Shown: in pieces, positions 6,313 through 13,073 of the stretch
How the letters are laid out: the number at the start of each line of letters is the position of its first letter
Numbering within the stretch: position 1 is the first letter of the stretch
Assembly: GCA_003554005.1 (NCBI GenBank)
Contig: PWEU01000416.1
Span: 1 to 13,108 of the forward strand
Reading direction: 5' to 3'
DNA from: Nitriliruptoraceae bacterium
GTDB lineage: Bacteria; Actinomycetota; Nitriliruptoria; Nitriliruptorales; Nitriliruptoraceae
DNA: 13,108 bases
Made by a program: the position numbers and the translations under genes
Notes under the pieces: model-generated
Told to the model about the DNA's origin: nothing
What the model saw: only the letters and a program-made list of their open reading frames with translations
Database searches by the model: none

Positions 6313-6743
6313 TGAGCTCCGCACCCCTCGAACCCCACCAGGTCCACGACGCCGTCGGCGGGCGGCCGGCCTTCGATGCCTTGGTCGAGGCCTTCTACGA
6401 CCGGGTCGAGCGTGACGAGCTGCTGCGGCCGATGTACCCCGAGGACCTCAGCCCCGGCAAGCGGCACCTGGCGCTGTTCCTGGCCCAGTACTGGGGGGGC
6501 GGGGACGTCTACGGGCGTGAGCGGGGCCACCCCCGCCTCAGGATGCGCCACGCGCCCTTCCCGGTCACGCCCGAGGCCGCGCTCCGATGGGCGGAGCACA
6601 TGGCCGCGGCGGTCAGGGAACAGGCCTGGCCCGAGGAGGCCGAGGCCCTGGTGCTCGCCTACGTCGCCCGGGCGACCCCCACGCTGATCAACCAGCTGCC
6701 GTCGGAGGTCGGGGAGCTACCCCGTCGGGACGGGACGGGGTGA
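6312..6743 (+). CDS. glbO: Group II truncated haemoglobin (trHbO type)
   Basis: A haem-binding protein of 143 residues close to mycobacterial GlbO. The hallmark block QYWGGGDVYGRERGHPRLRM (59-78) leads into RHAPF with proximal histidine H80. Distal-side residues expected in this group are present: Y29 (B10), Y42 (CD1) and W93 (G8, 13 residues after H80 as in the mycobacterial protein). Group II globins bind O2 very tightly and are linked to redox and NO or peroxide chemistry; the exact role here is unknown. The ATG at 6312 overlaps the GNAT stop by one base (TGATG). A GTG at 6309 directly before it would add one residue, and neither has a ribosome-binding site, so coupling to GNAT translation is likely. 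The gene closes the plus-strand train. Confidence 0.92.
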   Translation: MSSAPLEPHQVHDAVGGRPAFDALVEAFYDRVERDELLRPMYPEDLSPGKRHLALFLAQYWGGGDVYGRERGHPRLRMRHAPFPVTPEAALRWAEHMAAAVREQAWPEEAEALVLAYVARATPTLINQLPSEVGELPRRDGTG

Positions 6744-6749
6744 GCCACG

Positions 6750-6788
6750 CAGGGTTCCCCCTGCCCGGGACCAGGGACCCTGGCGGGC
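6750..6788 (+). terminator. Hairpin pair after glbO, terminator or serA leader structure
   Basis: GCCCG (6763-6767) pairs with CGGGC (6784-6788) and CCAGGG (6771-6776) with CCCTGG (6778-6783), separated by a 3-base bulge. Just before it CAGGG (6750-6754) can pair with CCCTG (6759-6763), sharing one base with the larger stem, and could also pair with CCCTG at 6778-6782. It starts 7 bases after the globin stop and lacks a T-run. The simplest reading is a U-less terminator ending the upstream operon. Confidence 0.4.
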
Positions 6789-6792
6789 GTCG

Positions 6793-6798
6793 TAGGCT
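6793..6798 (+). promoter_or_regulatory. serA: Candidate -10 element for serA
   Basis: TAGGCT fits TAnnnT and lies just after the hairpin at 6763-6788. It would give a leader of roughly 60 bases before the GTG at 6866. The -35 region falls inside the hairpin and has no TTGACA-like match. Confidence 0.25.
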
Positions 6799-6865
6799 CG
6801 CGGGCAACGTCCCCGGGGAGCTCGACCACCGGGCGATCCCGACCCCCACCCCCTGGAGCATCACC

Positions 6866-8446
6866 GTGAAGATCCTGGTCGCTGACGAGCTGGCCGACGC
6901 CGGCATCGCCGCCCTGGCACGCACACACGACGTCGACGTGCGCACCGGCCTGAGCAAGGACGAGCTGCTCGACGTCGTCGGTCCCTACCACGGGATCGTC
7001 GTGCGCTCGGCCACGCGGATCGACGCCGACATCATCGCTGCCGCCGGTGAGCTGCAGGTCATCGCCCGGGCCGGTGTCGGACTCGACAACGTCGACGTGG
7101 ACGCCGCGACCAAGTCCGGCGTGATCGTCTGCAACGCGCCCCAGTCGAACATCATCTCCGCGGCCGAGCACACGGTCGCGCTCCTGCTCTCCCTGGCCCG
7201 CAACATCCCGCAGGCGCCCGCGGCCCTGACCCAGGGGCGCTGGGAACGGTCGCGCTGGACCGGCACCGAGCTGCACGACAAGACGCTCGGTGTCCTCGGG
7301 CTCGGGCGGATCGGCACGCTCGTCGCCCAGCGGTGCCACGCCTTCGGTATGCGGCTGGTCGCCTACGACCCCTTCGTGGCCCCCGAACGCGCCGCCCGGC
7401 TCGGCGTCGAACTGGTCCCCACCGTCGACCAGGTGCTGCAGCGGGCCGACGTCGTCACGATCCACCTGCCCAAGACCCCCGAGACCCTCGGGTTGCTCGA
7501 TGCCGAGCGGCTGGCACTCATGAAGCCGACCGCCCGGCTCATCAACGTCGCCCGTGGGGGCATCGTCGTGGAGGAGGACCTCGCCGAGGCGCTCCGCAAC
7601 GGGGTCATCGCCGGAGCGGCGGTGGACGTGTTCGCGGCCGAGCCCACGACCGACTCGCCGCTGTTCGGCCTCGAAAACGCCATCGTGACCCCTCACCTCG
7701 GCGCGTCGACCGAGGAGGCCCAGGACAAGGCCGGCACCCAGGTCGCCGACTTCGTCAACCTGGCCCTGGCCGGCGAGTTCGTGCCATCGGCGGTGAACGT
7801 CCAGGGCGGCCCGATCGACGACCGCATCAAGCCCTACCTGCCGCTCGGTGACGAGCTGGGTCGTCTGCTCACCGCGCTGAGCCACAGTGGCCTGTCGGGC
7901 GAGGTGACCGTGGAGTACCTCGGCGACATCGCCGAGGCCGACGGGCGCACCCTGGGGCTGGCCGTGCTGAAGGGCCTGCTGTCGCCGGTGTGCTCCGAGC
8001 CGGTCACCTTCGTCAACGCGCCGCTGCTCGCCGAGGAGCGGGGCCTCAACGTCCGTGAGATCTCGGACCCCCACTCAGAGGACTACGTGTCCGTGCTGCG
8101 GGTCACCGGCGTCGGCCGGGACGGTCGTCCGATCCGCGTGGCTGGCACGGTCCTGCCCGGCAACCGGGAGCGGCTGATCGAGGTCTGGAACACCCCGGTC
8201 GACGTCGAGCCCACCCAGCACATGTGCTTCTTCCGGTACGAGGACCGGCCCGGCATCATCGGCGCTGTCGGTACCGGCTTCGGGGAGGCCGGGGTCAACA
8301 TCGCGGCGGCCCAGGTCGGCCGGAGTGCGGTCGGGGGCGAGGCGATCATGGCGCTCAGCCTCGACGACGCCGTGCCCGACGAGGTGCTCCACGACATCGT
8401 CGACCGGATCGGCGCCACCGAGGGCCGGTCGATCACCCTCGTCTGA
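6866..8446 (+). CDS. serA: D-3-phosphoglycerate dehydrogenase, long form with ASB and ACT domains
   Basis: This 526-residue enzyme oxidises 3-phosphoglycerate to 3-phosphohydroxypyruvate with NAD, the first step of serine synthesis. The catalytic and NAD domain spans about 1-310: GLGRIG (145-150) binds the cofactor, and the active-site set is R230 (NVARGG), E259 (AAEP) and H277 (TPHLGAST). An intervening ASB domain (about 315-440) and a C-terminal ACT domain (about 450-526) follow, the long form known from mycobacteria. Y458, D460 and N478 correspond by spacing to the serine-contacting residues I recall in the tuberculosis enzyme (461, 463, 481), so serine feedback is likely. The GTG start has GGAG at 6855-6858, 7 bases upstream. 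Longer in-frame extensions run into glbO. It is monocistronic and converges on kynU's operon, overlapping it by 14 bases. Confidence 0.96.
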   Translation: MKILVADELADAGIAALARTHDVDVRTGLSKDELLDVVGPYHGIVVRSATRIDADIIAAAGELQVIARAGVGLDNVDVDAATKSGVIVCNAPQSNIISAAEHTVALLLSLARNIPQAPAALTQGRWERSRWTGTELHDKTLGVLGLGRIGTLVAQRCHAFGMRLVAYDPFVAPERAARLGVELVPTVDQVLQRADVVTIHLPKTPETLGLLDAERLALMKPTARLINVARGGIVVEEDLAEALRNGVIAGAAVDVFAAEPTTDSPLFGLENAIVTPHLGASTEEAQDKAGTQVADFVNLALAGEFVPSAVNVQGGPIDDRIKPYLPLGDELGRLLTALSHSGLSGEVTVEYLGDIAEADGRTLGLAVLKGLLSPVCSEPVTFVNAPLLAEERGLNVREISDPHSEDYVSVLRVTGVGRDGRPIRVAGTVLPGNRERLIEVWNTPVDVEPTQHMCFFRYEDRPGIIGAVGTGFGEAGVNIAAAQVGRSAVGGEAIMALSLDDAVPDEVLHDIVDRIGATEGRSITLV

Positions 8447-8870
8447 GGAGCACCGCCAGCATCGCGACCGCCACGCCGCCGTGAGCGGTCCAAGCGGCGG
8501 TCCGTAGCCAGTTCGTCCCGACCAGCCGGGCGTGGGCCGCGGCGTCGAAGCCGCTGCCGAGCGTGGTGTGCGCGGGCACACTGGCCAGCACCGTGACCAC
8601 GACGGGCACGGCCGCGAGCACAGCGGCCGACCAGACCAGCGGGCGAGGCAGGCCGTCGGGCGGCGCCAGCAGCAGGAGCAGGGTCGTCACGCCTTGTACG
8701 GCCCAGGGCAGGGCGATCATGGCGGCGATCCGGGTCGAGTGCGCGGCCTCGTAGGCGGGGAACTGCTCCGTGCCCACGAGCGCGAACAGGGGGTAGTGGA
8801 CCACCTGGATCGTCCAGATCATGCCCACCAAGAACAACGTCGATGCGACGTGCGCGAGCAGCACGGGCAC
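8433..8870 (-). CDS. Small four-helix membrane protein with conserved-looking histidines
   Basis: A 145-residue integral membrane protein, probably with four helices near residues 4-23, 50-69, 80-98 and 126-142. Polar motifs sit at membrane edges: WTIQVVHYPLF (19-29), FPAYEAAH (37-44), VPAHTTLGSGFDAAAHARLV (98-117) and TNWLRTAAWTAHG (119-131). I recall similar short unannotated proteins in many bacteria but no assigned function. H25, E41, H44, H101, H113 and H130 could form a metal or haem site, which is speculation. The GTG at 8870 is chosen because GGAGGAGG lies 8 bases upstream on the minus strand; the longer frame would overlap kynU. It follows kynU by 43 bases and is likely co-transcribed. 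Its 3' end overlaps serA's by 14 bases. Confidence 0.75.
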   Translation of the reverse strand: MPVLLAHVASTLFLVGMIWTIQVVHYPLFALVGTEQFPAYEAAHSTRIAAMIALPWAVQGVTTLLLLLAPPDGLPRPLVWSAAVLAAVPVVVTVLASVPAHTTLGSGFDAAAHARLVGTNWLRTAAWTAHGGVAVAMLAVLLRRG

Positions 8871-8913
8871 GCTGGCTTCCTCCTCCGAGGTGACGAGCGA
8901 AGTTCGGTGCCGG

Positions 8914-10140
8914 TCAGCTGACGGTGCGTGCCACCCGGAAGTCGTCGTGGTCCCAGGCACCCGAGGCGAGCAGGTCCGCGATCTGCTCCACCGCGTCGAC
9001 CATCTCGACGCGGGTGGTGTACAGCGGTGCGAACCCGAAGCGCACCAGGTCGGGTGGCCGGTGGTCGCCGATCACCCCTCTGGCGATCAGCGCCTGGGTC
9101 AGCGCGCCGGCGTCCTCGTGGCGGAGCGAGACGTGGGCTCCCCGCTCGGTCGGCGCACGGGGGGTGACGATCTCCACCTCGTTGCCGAGGTGATCGTCGA
9201 CCAACCGGAGGAACAGCCCCGTCAGCTCCGCGGCCCGGGCCTCCAGCGCTCGCGCTTCGACGCCCTCGAAGACCTCCAGCGCGGTCTCGAGGGCGGCCAT
9301 CGACAGGATCGGGGGTGAACCGTCGAGGAAGCGTTCGGCCCCCTCGGCCGGCTCGTAGCCGACGTCGAAGGCGAAGGGCCGGGCGTGCCCGAACCACCCC
9401 CTGACCGGGGTGGTGGCCTGGGCGTGCCACCGCGAGGCCACGTAGAGGAACCCCGGGGAGCCGGGTCCACCGTTGCAGTACTTGTAGGTGCAGCCCACGG
9501 CCAGGTCGGCATCCCAGGCATCCAGCGCCACGTCGAGGGCGCCGACGGAGTGGGACAGATCCCACACCGCGAGGGCGCCGACGTCGTGGGCGGCTGCGGT
9601 CAACGACGCGGCATCGTGGCGTCGTCCCGTCCGGTAGTCGACGTGGGTCAGCGTCATCGCGGCGACCTGCTCGTCGAGGTGGTCGGCCACCTCGAGGGTG
9701 GGCACGACCCGGACCTCGAGGTCGCCGGTGAGCTCGGCCAGCCCGTGGGCGACGTAGACGTCGGTGGGGAAGTTGGCGTCGTCGGTGAGCAGCACCCGCC
9801 GGTCGGGGCGCAACCGCCGCGCCGCTGCCAGCGCCTTGAACAGGTTCGCCGAGGTGGAGTCGGTGACGGCCAGCTCCGAGGTGCTGGCCCCGAGCAGCGG
9901 GGCGAGCCGTGTGGCCACCCGTCGCGGCAGCTCCACCCAACCGGCGTCGTTCCAGCTGCGGATCAGGCCCCGGCCCCACTCGCCATCGATGACCGAGCGC
10001 AGGCGGTCGGCGACCGCGGGCTGCAGCGCGCCGAGTGAGTTGCCGTCGAGGTAGATGACCTCCTCCGGCAGGGAGAAGGCACCTCGCAGGTGGCCCAGAG
10101 GGTCCTCGTCGTCGGCCAGTGCGGCGGTGCGGCGGTCCAC
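8914..10140 (-). CDS. kynU: Kynureninase
   Basis: A PLP-dependent aminotransferase-fold enzyme of 408 residues, the usual family length. It splits L-kynurenine into anthranilate and L-alanine, in tryptophan breakdown or in routes using anthranilate such as NAD synthesis from tryptophan. The family block YLDGNSLG (30-37) is present, as are WDLSHSVGA (193-201) with D194 for the PLP ring nitrogen and CTYKYCNGGPGSPGF (217-231) with Schiff-base lysine K220. RGWFGH and the substrate-region GSPPILSMAALE also match. The GTG at 10140 has GGGAGGG 6 bases upstream on the minus strand. No dioxygenase, formamidase or kynurenine monooxygenase gene is in the window, so the pathway branch is undetermined. 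It is divergent from fabD across a 188-base gap holding a strong dyad. Confidence 0.94.
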   Translation of the reverse strand: MDRRTAALADDEDPLGHLRGAFSLPEEVIYLDGNSLGALQPAVADRLRSVIDGEWGRGLIRSWNDAGWVELPRRVATRLAPLLGASTSELAVTDSTSANLFKALAAARRLRPDRRVLLTDDANFPTDVYVAHGLAELTGDLEVRVVPTLEVADHLDEQVAAMTLTHVDYRTGRRHDAASLTAAAHDVGALAVWDLSHSVGALDVALDAWDADLAVGCTYKYCNGGPGSPGFLYVASRWHAQATTPVRGWFGHARPFAFDVGYEPAEGAERFLDGSPPILSMAALETALEVFEGVEARALEARAAELTGLFLRLVDDHLGNEVEIVTPRAPTERGAHVSLRHEDAGALTQALIARGVIGDHRPPDLVRFGFAPLYTTRVEMVDAVEQIADLLASGAWDHDDFRVARTVS

Positions 10141-10167
10141 GCTCAGCCCTCCCTGCCTGCCCGCCGC

Positions 10168-10173
10168 ACGTTA
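10168..10173 (-). promoter_or_regulatory. kynU: Candidate -10 element for kynU
   Basis: Read on the minus strand this is TAACGT, fitting TAnnnT, 27 bases before the start codon. It leaves room for transcription start and the ribosome-binding site. The -35 region is not recognisable. The dyad at 10214-10241 lies 40 bases further upstream, where an activator or a looping repressor could bind. Confidence 0.3.
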
Positions 10174-10213
10174 GCCGCGCTCCCCGGCCCCGTCCTCCTG
10201 GACATCACGGTCC

Positions 10214-10241
10214 TTGACATCGACACTGACGTCGATGTCAA
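10214..10241. promoter_or_regulatory. Perfect 11-bp inverted repeat between kynU and fabD, probable operator
   Basis: The left arm TTGACATCGAC (10214-10224) and right arm GTCGATGTCAA (10231-10241) are exact reverse complements around a 6-base spacer, ACTGAC. Each outer end reads TTGACA, the -35 consensus, on its own strand. On the plus strand a weak -10 candidate, TCAACT (10238-10243), lies 18 bases on. A further GACATC at 10201-10206 repeats the half-site core. The arms are much less GC-rich than the surroundings, as expected of a protein-binding site. It lies 87 bases before fabD and 73 before kynU, so it could control either or both. Confidence 0.7.
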
Positions 10242-10328
10242 CTGTCGGCCACCGCACCGCCGCCACCACCGCACCCGTGTGCGCGACGCCGCAGCAGGCT
10301 CGACGTCGTGCTGCCCATCGGAGGTCTC

Positions 10329-11255
10329 ATGTCCACCGCGTTCGTGTTCCCCGGTCAGGGATCCCACCGCGCCGGTGCGCTCGCGTCGTGGTCGGGGCAC
10401 CCTGCTTTCGCCATCGTCGACGAGGTCGACGACGCCCTCGGGCGTGACGTCGTGCAGTTGAGCCACGATCCGACCGCAGGTGACCGTACCGCTGACGCGC
10501 AGCCGGCGATCATGGCCGCGTCGTTGGTGGTCTGGCGCGCGCTGGTCGATGCCGGGGTGCGTCCCGACGTGGTCGCCGGGCACTCGCTCGGTGAGTACAC
10601 CGCGGCCGTGGCGGCCGGGGCGCTGGACGTCGCCACCGGCGTCCGGGTCGTCGCGTCCCGCGGTCGGGCCATGGGCGCGGCCTGTCGGCAGCGGCCCGGC
10701 ACGATGGCTGCGGTCCTCAAGCTGAGCCCGGACGCGGTCGAGGTGCTCGTCGACGCCATCGACGGGTTGGTCATCGCCAACGACAACGCGCCCGGACAGG
10801 TCGTCGTCGCCGGTGATCCCGACGCCGTGGCCGCGATCCGCGAACGGGCGCGCGAGGCGGGTGGCCGGGCCCTGCCGCTCGGTGTCGAGGGGGCGTTCCA
10901 CTCGCCCGCGATGGCGCCGGCGGTCGACGCGGTGCGCACCATCCTCGACGACTCGCCCATCACCGACCCGAGCATCCCCCTGGTGAGCGGGGCCACCGCC
11001 CGGGAGATCGACCGCGCGCAGCCGTTGGCGCAGGCGCTGGTCGCCGGCATCCTCTCCCCCGTGCGGTGGCGGGAGGTCCAGCAGCGCCTCGCCGAGCTCG
11101 GGGTCACCGAGTTGGTCGAGGTCGGTCCCGGAGGCGTGCTCGCCGGGCTGGCCAAGCGGACGGTCCCCGACCTCACCGTGCACACCGTGGCGACCCCCGA
11201 CGACCTCAGCGCGGTCGTCGCCTCGCTCGCGCAGCACGCCACCGCTGGTCGGTGA
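10329..11255 (+). CDS. fabD: Malonyl-CoA:ACP transacylase
   Basis: A 308-residue cytoplasmic transacylase that moves malonyl from CoA to acyl carrier protein, feeding type II fatty acid elongation. Family features in order: FPGQGSH (7-13, usually FPGQGSQ), the nucleophile elbow GHSLGEY with S86, SRGRAM with R111, GAFHSPAM with H191 and the C-terminal VGPGGVLAGLAKR. Length is typical. The ATG at 10329 follows GGAGG at 10320-10324 with a short 4-base spacer; a GTG at 10308 in frame would add 7 residues but lacks the motif support. It opens the fabD-fabH-fabG operon, 84 bases before fabH. A small stem (CGGCG/CGCCG, 11257-11271) directly follows its stop and may modulate read-through. The kynU/fabD dyad upstream is its likely control site. 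Confidence 0.95.
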   Translation: MSTAFVFPGQGSHRAGALASWSGHPAFAIVDEVDDALGRDVVQLSHDPTAGDRTADAQPAIMAASLVVWRALVDAGVRPDVVAGHSLGEYTAAVAAGALDVATGVRVVASRGRAMGAACRQRPGTMAAVLKLSPDAVEVLVDAIDGLVIANDNAPGQVVVAGDPDAVAAIRERAREAGGRALPLGVEGAFHSPAMAPAVDAVRTILDDSPITDPSIPLVSGATAREIDRAQPLAQALVAGILSPVRWREVQQRLAELGVTELVEVGPGGVLAGLAKRTVPDLTVHTVATPDDLSAVVASLAQHATAGR

Positions 11256-11339
11256 TCGGCGCATCCCGCCGCTCCGGCTGCTAGACCCTCCGCACCCCCT
11301 GCGCGAGCCTGCCGGCCCGCGCCACCCCGAGGAGCACCT

Positions 11340-12347
11340 GTGACCGCGTCCACGACACCCGCGGGTGGTTGGCCCGTGGCGATCGCTGGGCTCGGGGTCC
11401 GCCTGCCCGATCGGGTGGTGACCAACGACGACCTCGCACAGGTCCTCGACACCTCGGACGAGTGGATCCGCACCCGGACCGGCATCCGCCAGCGGCACGT
11501 CGCCGCACCCGAGGAAGCGACCTCCGACCTGGCGGCCGCCGCTGCGCGGGACGCGCTGGCCGACGCCGATCTGGGGGTTGCCGACCTCACGGCGGTGATC
11601 GTGGCCACCACGAGCCCCGATCACGCGGTGTCGGCGACCGCGCCGCTGGTGGCCTCGGCACTGGGGGTCACGGTGCCGGCCTTCGACCTCAACGCCGCGT
11701 GCAGCGGCTTCATCTACGCCCTGCGTGTGGCCGCGGGGCTGGTGGCCACCGGTGATGGCGCCGTGCTGGTCATCGGCGCGGAGACGCTGACCCGCGTCGT
11801 CGACCCCGAGGACCGTGGCGTCGCCGTGCTGTTCGGTGACGGCGCCGGAGCGGTGGTGCTCGTCCCCGACCCCGAGGCCCGGCTCGGTCCCTTCACCCTC
11901 GGGGCCGACGGTGACGGTGCCTCGATGCTGTGGACGGCCTCGGGCGGCACCCGCCGGCCCTTCGACGCCGAGGTGCTGGCCGACCGCAGCCACTACCTGA
12001 CGATGCGGGGCGGCGACGTCTACCGCAACGCGGTGGTCCGGATGACCGACTCGGCCCGCGAGGTCCTCGAGTTGGCGGGGCTGAGCGTGGCCGACATCGA
12101 CCTGCTCGTGGGCCACCAGGCCAACGTGCGGATCCTGGACGCCGTCGCCGCCCGCCTCGGTCTCCCGACGCAGCTGAGCCAGGGCTCGCTCGATCGGCAC
12201 GGCAACACCTCGGCGGCCTCGATCCCCCTGGCCCTGTGGGACGCTCGGGAGCAGGAGAAACTGCACGACGGGGCCACGGTGCTGCTCGCGGCCTTCGGTG
12301 CGGGACTGACCTGGGGCGCCTGCCTGCTGACCTGGAAGGAGCGCTGA
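11340..12347 (+). CDS. fabH: 3-oxoacyl-ACP synthase III
   Basis: The 335-residue initiating ketosynthase condenses a short acyl-CoA with malonyl-ACP. The catalytic triad is complete: C121 (NAACSGF), H259 (GHQANVRI) and N289 (HGNTSAASIPLAL). TSDEWIRTRTGI (38-49) and TRVVDPEDRG (151-160) carry the CoA-binding tryptophan and arginine seen in the E. coli enzyme, and the C-terminal FGAGLTWGA closes the thiolase fold. Primer choice, acetyl or branched, cannot be read by eye. The GTG start follows GAGGAG at 11329-11334 with a 5-base spacer. Its stop overlaps the fabG ATG (TGATG). In many actinobacteria acpP and fabF follow fabH; here fabG does. Confidence 0.95.
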   Translation: MTASTTPAGGWPVAIAGLGVRLPDRVVTNDDLAQVLDTSDEWIRTRTGIRQRHVAAPEEATSDLAAAAARDALADADLGVADLTAVIVATTSPDHAVSATAPLVASALGVTVPAFDLNAACSGFIYALRVAAGLVATGDGAVLVIGAETLTRVVDPEDRGVAVLFGDGAGAVVLVPDPEARLGPFTLGADGDGASMLWTASGGTRRPFDAEVLADRSHYLTMRGGDVYRNAVVRMTDSAREVLELAGLSVADIDLLVGHQANVRILDAVAARLGLPTQLSQGSLDRHGNTSAASIPLALWDAREQEKLHDGATVLLAAFGAGLTWGACLLTWKER

Positions 12348-13072
12348 TGCCCACGACCGTCGCGATCGTCAGCGGAGGCAGCGGTGGCATCGGGGCCGCG
12401 ACCTGCCGCGCCCTGGCCGCCGCCGGTCACCACGTCCTGGTCGGCTTCGGCGGCAACGCCACGGCGGCCGAGGAGGTCGTGGCCTCCCTGGAGGGCGACG
12501 GGGAGGCGTGCCACCTCGACGTCACCGACGAGGACAGCGTCACCGCTGCCGTGGCCCGCGCCACCGAGCTCGGGACCCTGGCCGTGCTGGTCAACAACGC
12601 CGGCATCGCCGATGACGACCTGCTGCTGCGTCTCGATCCCGCGCGCTTCGACCGCACGCTCGAGGTGAACCTGCGGGGCGCGTTCCTGCTGTCCAAGGCG
12701 GCGGTGCGGCCGATGCTGCGGGCCCGGGGCGGTCGGATCATCTCGGTCGCCTCGGTGGTGGGGCTCAGGGGCAACGTGGGCCAGACCGCCTACGCCGCCT
12801 CCAAGGCGGGCCTGATCGGGTTCTCGAAGTCGCTCGCCCGTGAGGTGGCCCGCAAGGGCATCACCGTCAACGTCGTCGCCCCGGGCTTCGTGGCCACGGC
12901 GATGACCGACGAGCTCGGCGACGCCGCCCGCGAAGCGTTGACCACCATGGCGCCGACCCACCGGCCCGTCGAGCCCGACGAGGTGGCGGCGGCGATCGCC
13001 TTCCTGGCCTCTCCGGCGGCCGCCTCGATCACCGGTGCGGTCCTGCCCGTCGACGGCGGCGCCGGGATGTGA
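12347..13072 (+). CDS. fabG: 3-oxoacyl-ACP reductase (SDR family)
   Basis: A 241-residue short-chain dehydrogenase that reduces 3-oxoacyl-ACP, normally with NADPH. The nucleotide motif is SGGSGGIG (9-16), NNAG lies at 83-86, and the catalytic set is N108, S136, Y149 (YAASK) and K153, with PG at 179-180 and the C-terminal LPVDGGAGM. Most FabG proteins read TGASRGIG; here T is replaced by S and the arginine that often helps NADPH binding by G13, so cofactor preference may differ. The ATG overlaps the fabH stop by one base, with AAGGAG upstream, so the two are translationally coupled. Assignment to the fatty acid pathway rests on this position, as the SDR fold alone is not specific. Confidence 0.92.
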   Translation: MPTTVAIVSGGSGGIGAATCRALAAAGHHVLVGFGGNATAAEEVVASLEGDGEACHLDVTDEDSVTAAVARATELGTLAVLVNNAGIADDDLLLRLDPARFDRTLEVNLRGAFLLSKAAVRPMLRARGGRIISVASVVGLRGNVGQTAYAASKAGLIGFSKSLAREVARKGITVNVVAPGFVATAMTDELGDAAREALTTMAPTHRPVEPDEVAAAIAFLASPAAASITGAVLPVDGGAGM

Positions 13073-13073
13073 C

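Noticed and set aside
6659..8074. 471-codon minus-strand open frame opposite serA
   Set aside because: Low-complexity composition with no motif, lying antisense to a clear SerA.
10143..12266. 707-codon minus-strand open frame opposite fabD and fabH
   Set aside because: It is a GC-rich shadow: Arg/Gly/His-rich composition, no domain, fully antisense to two genes with complete catalytic residues, and it would consume the dyad region.
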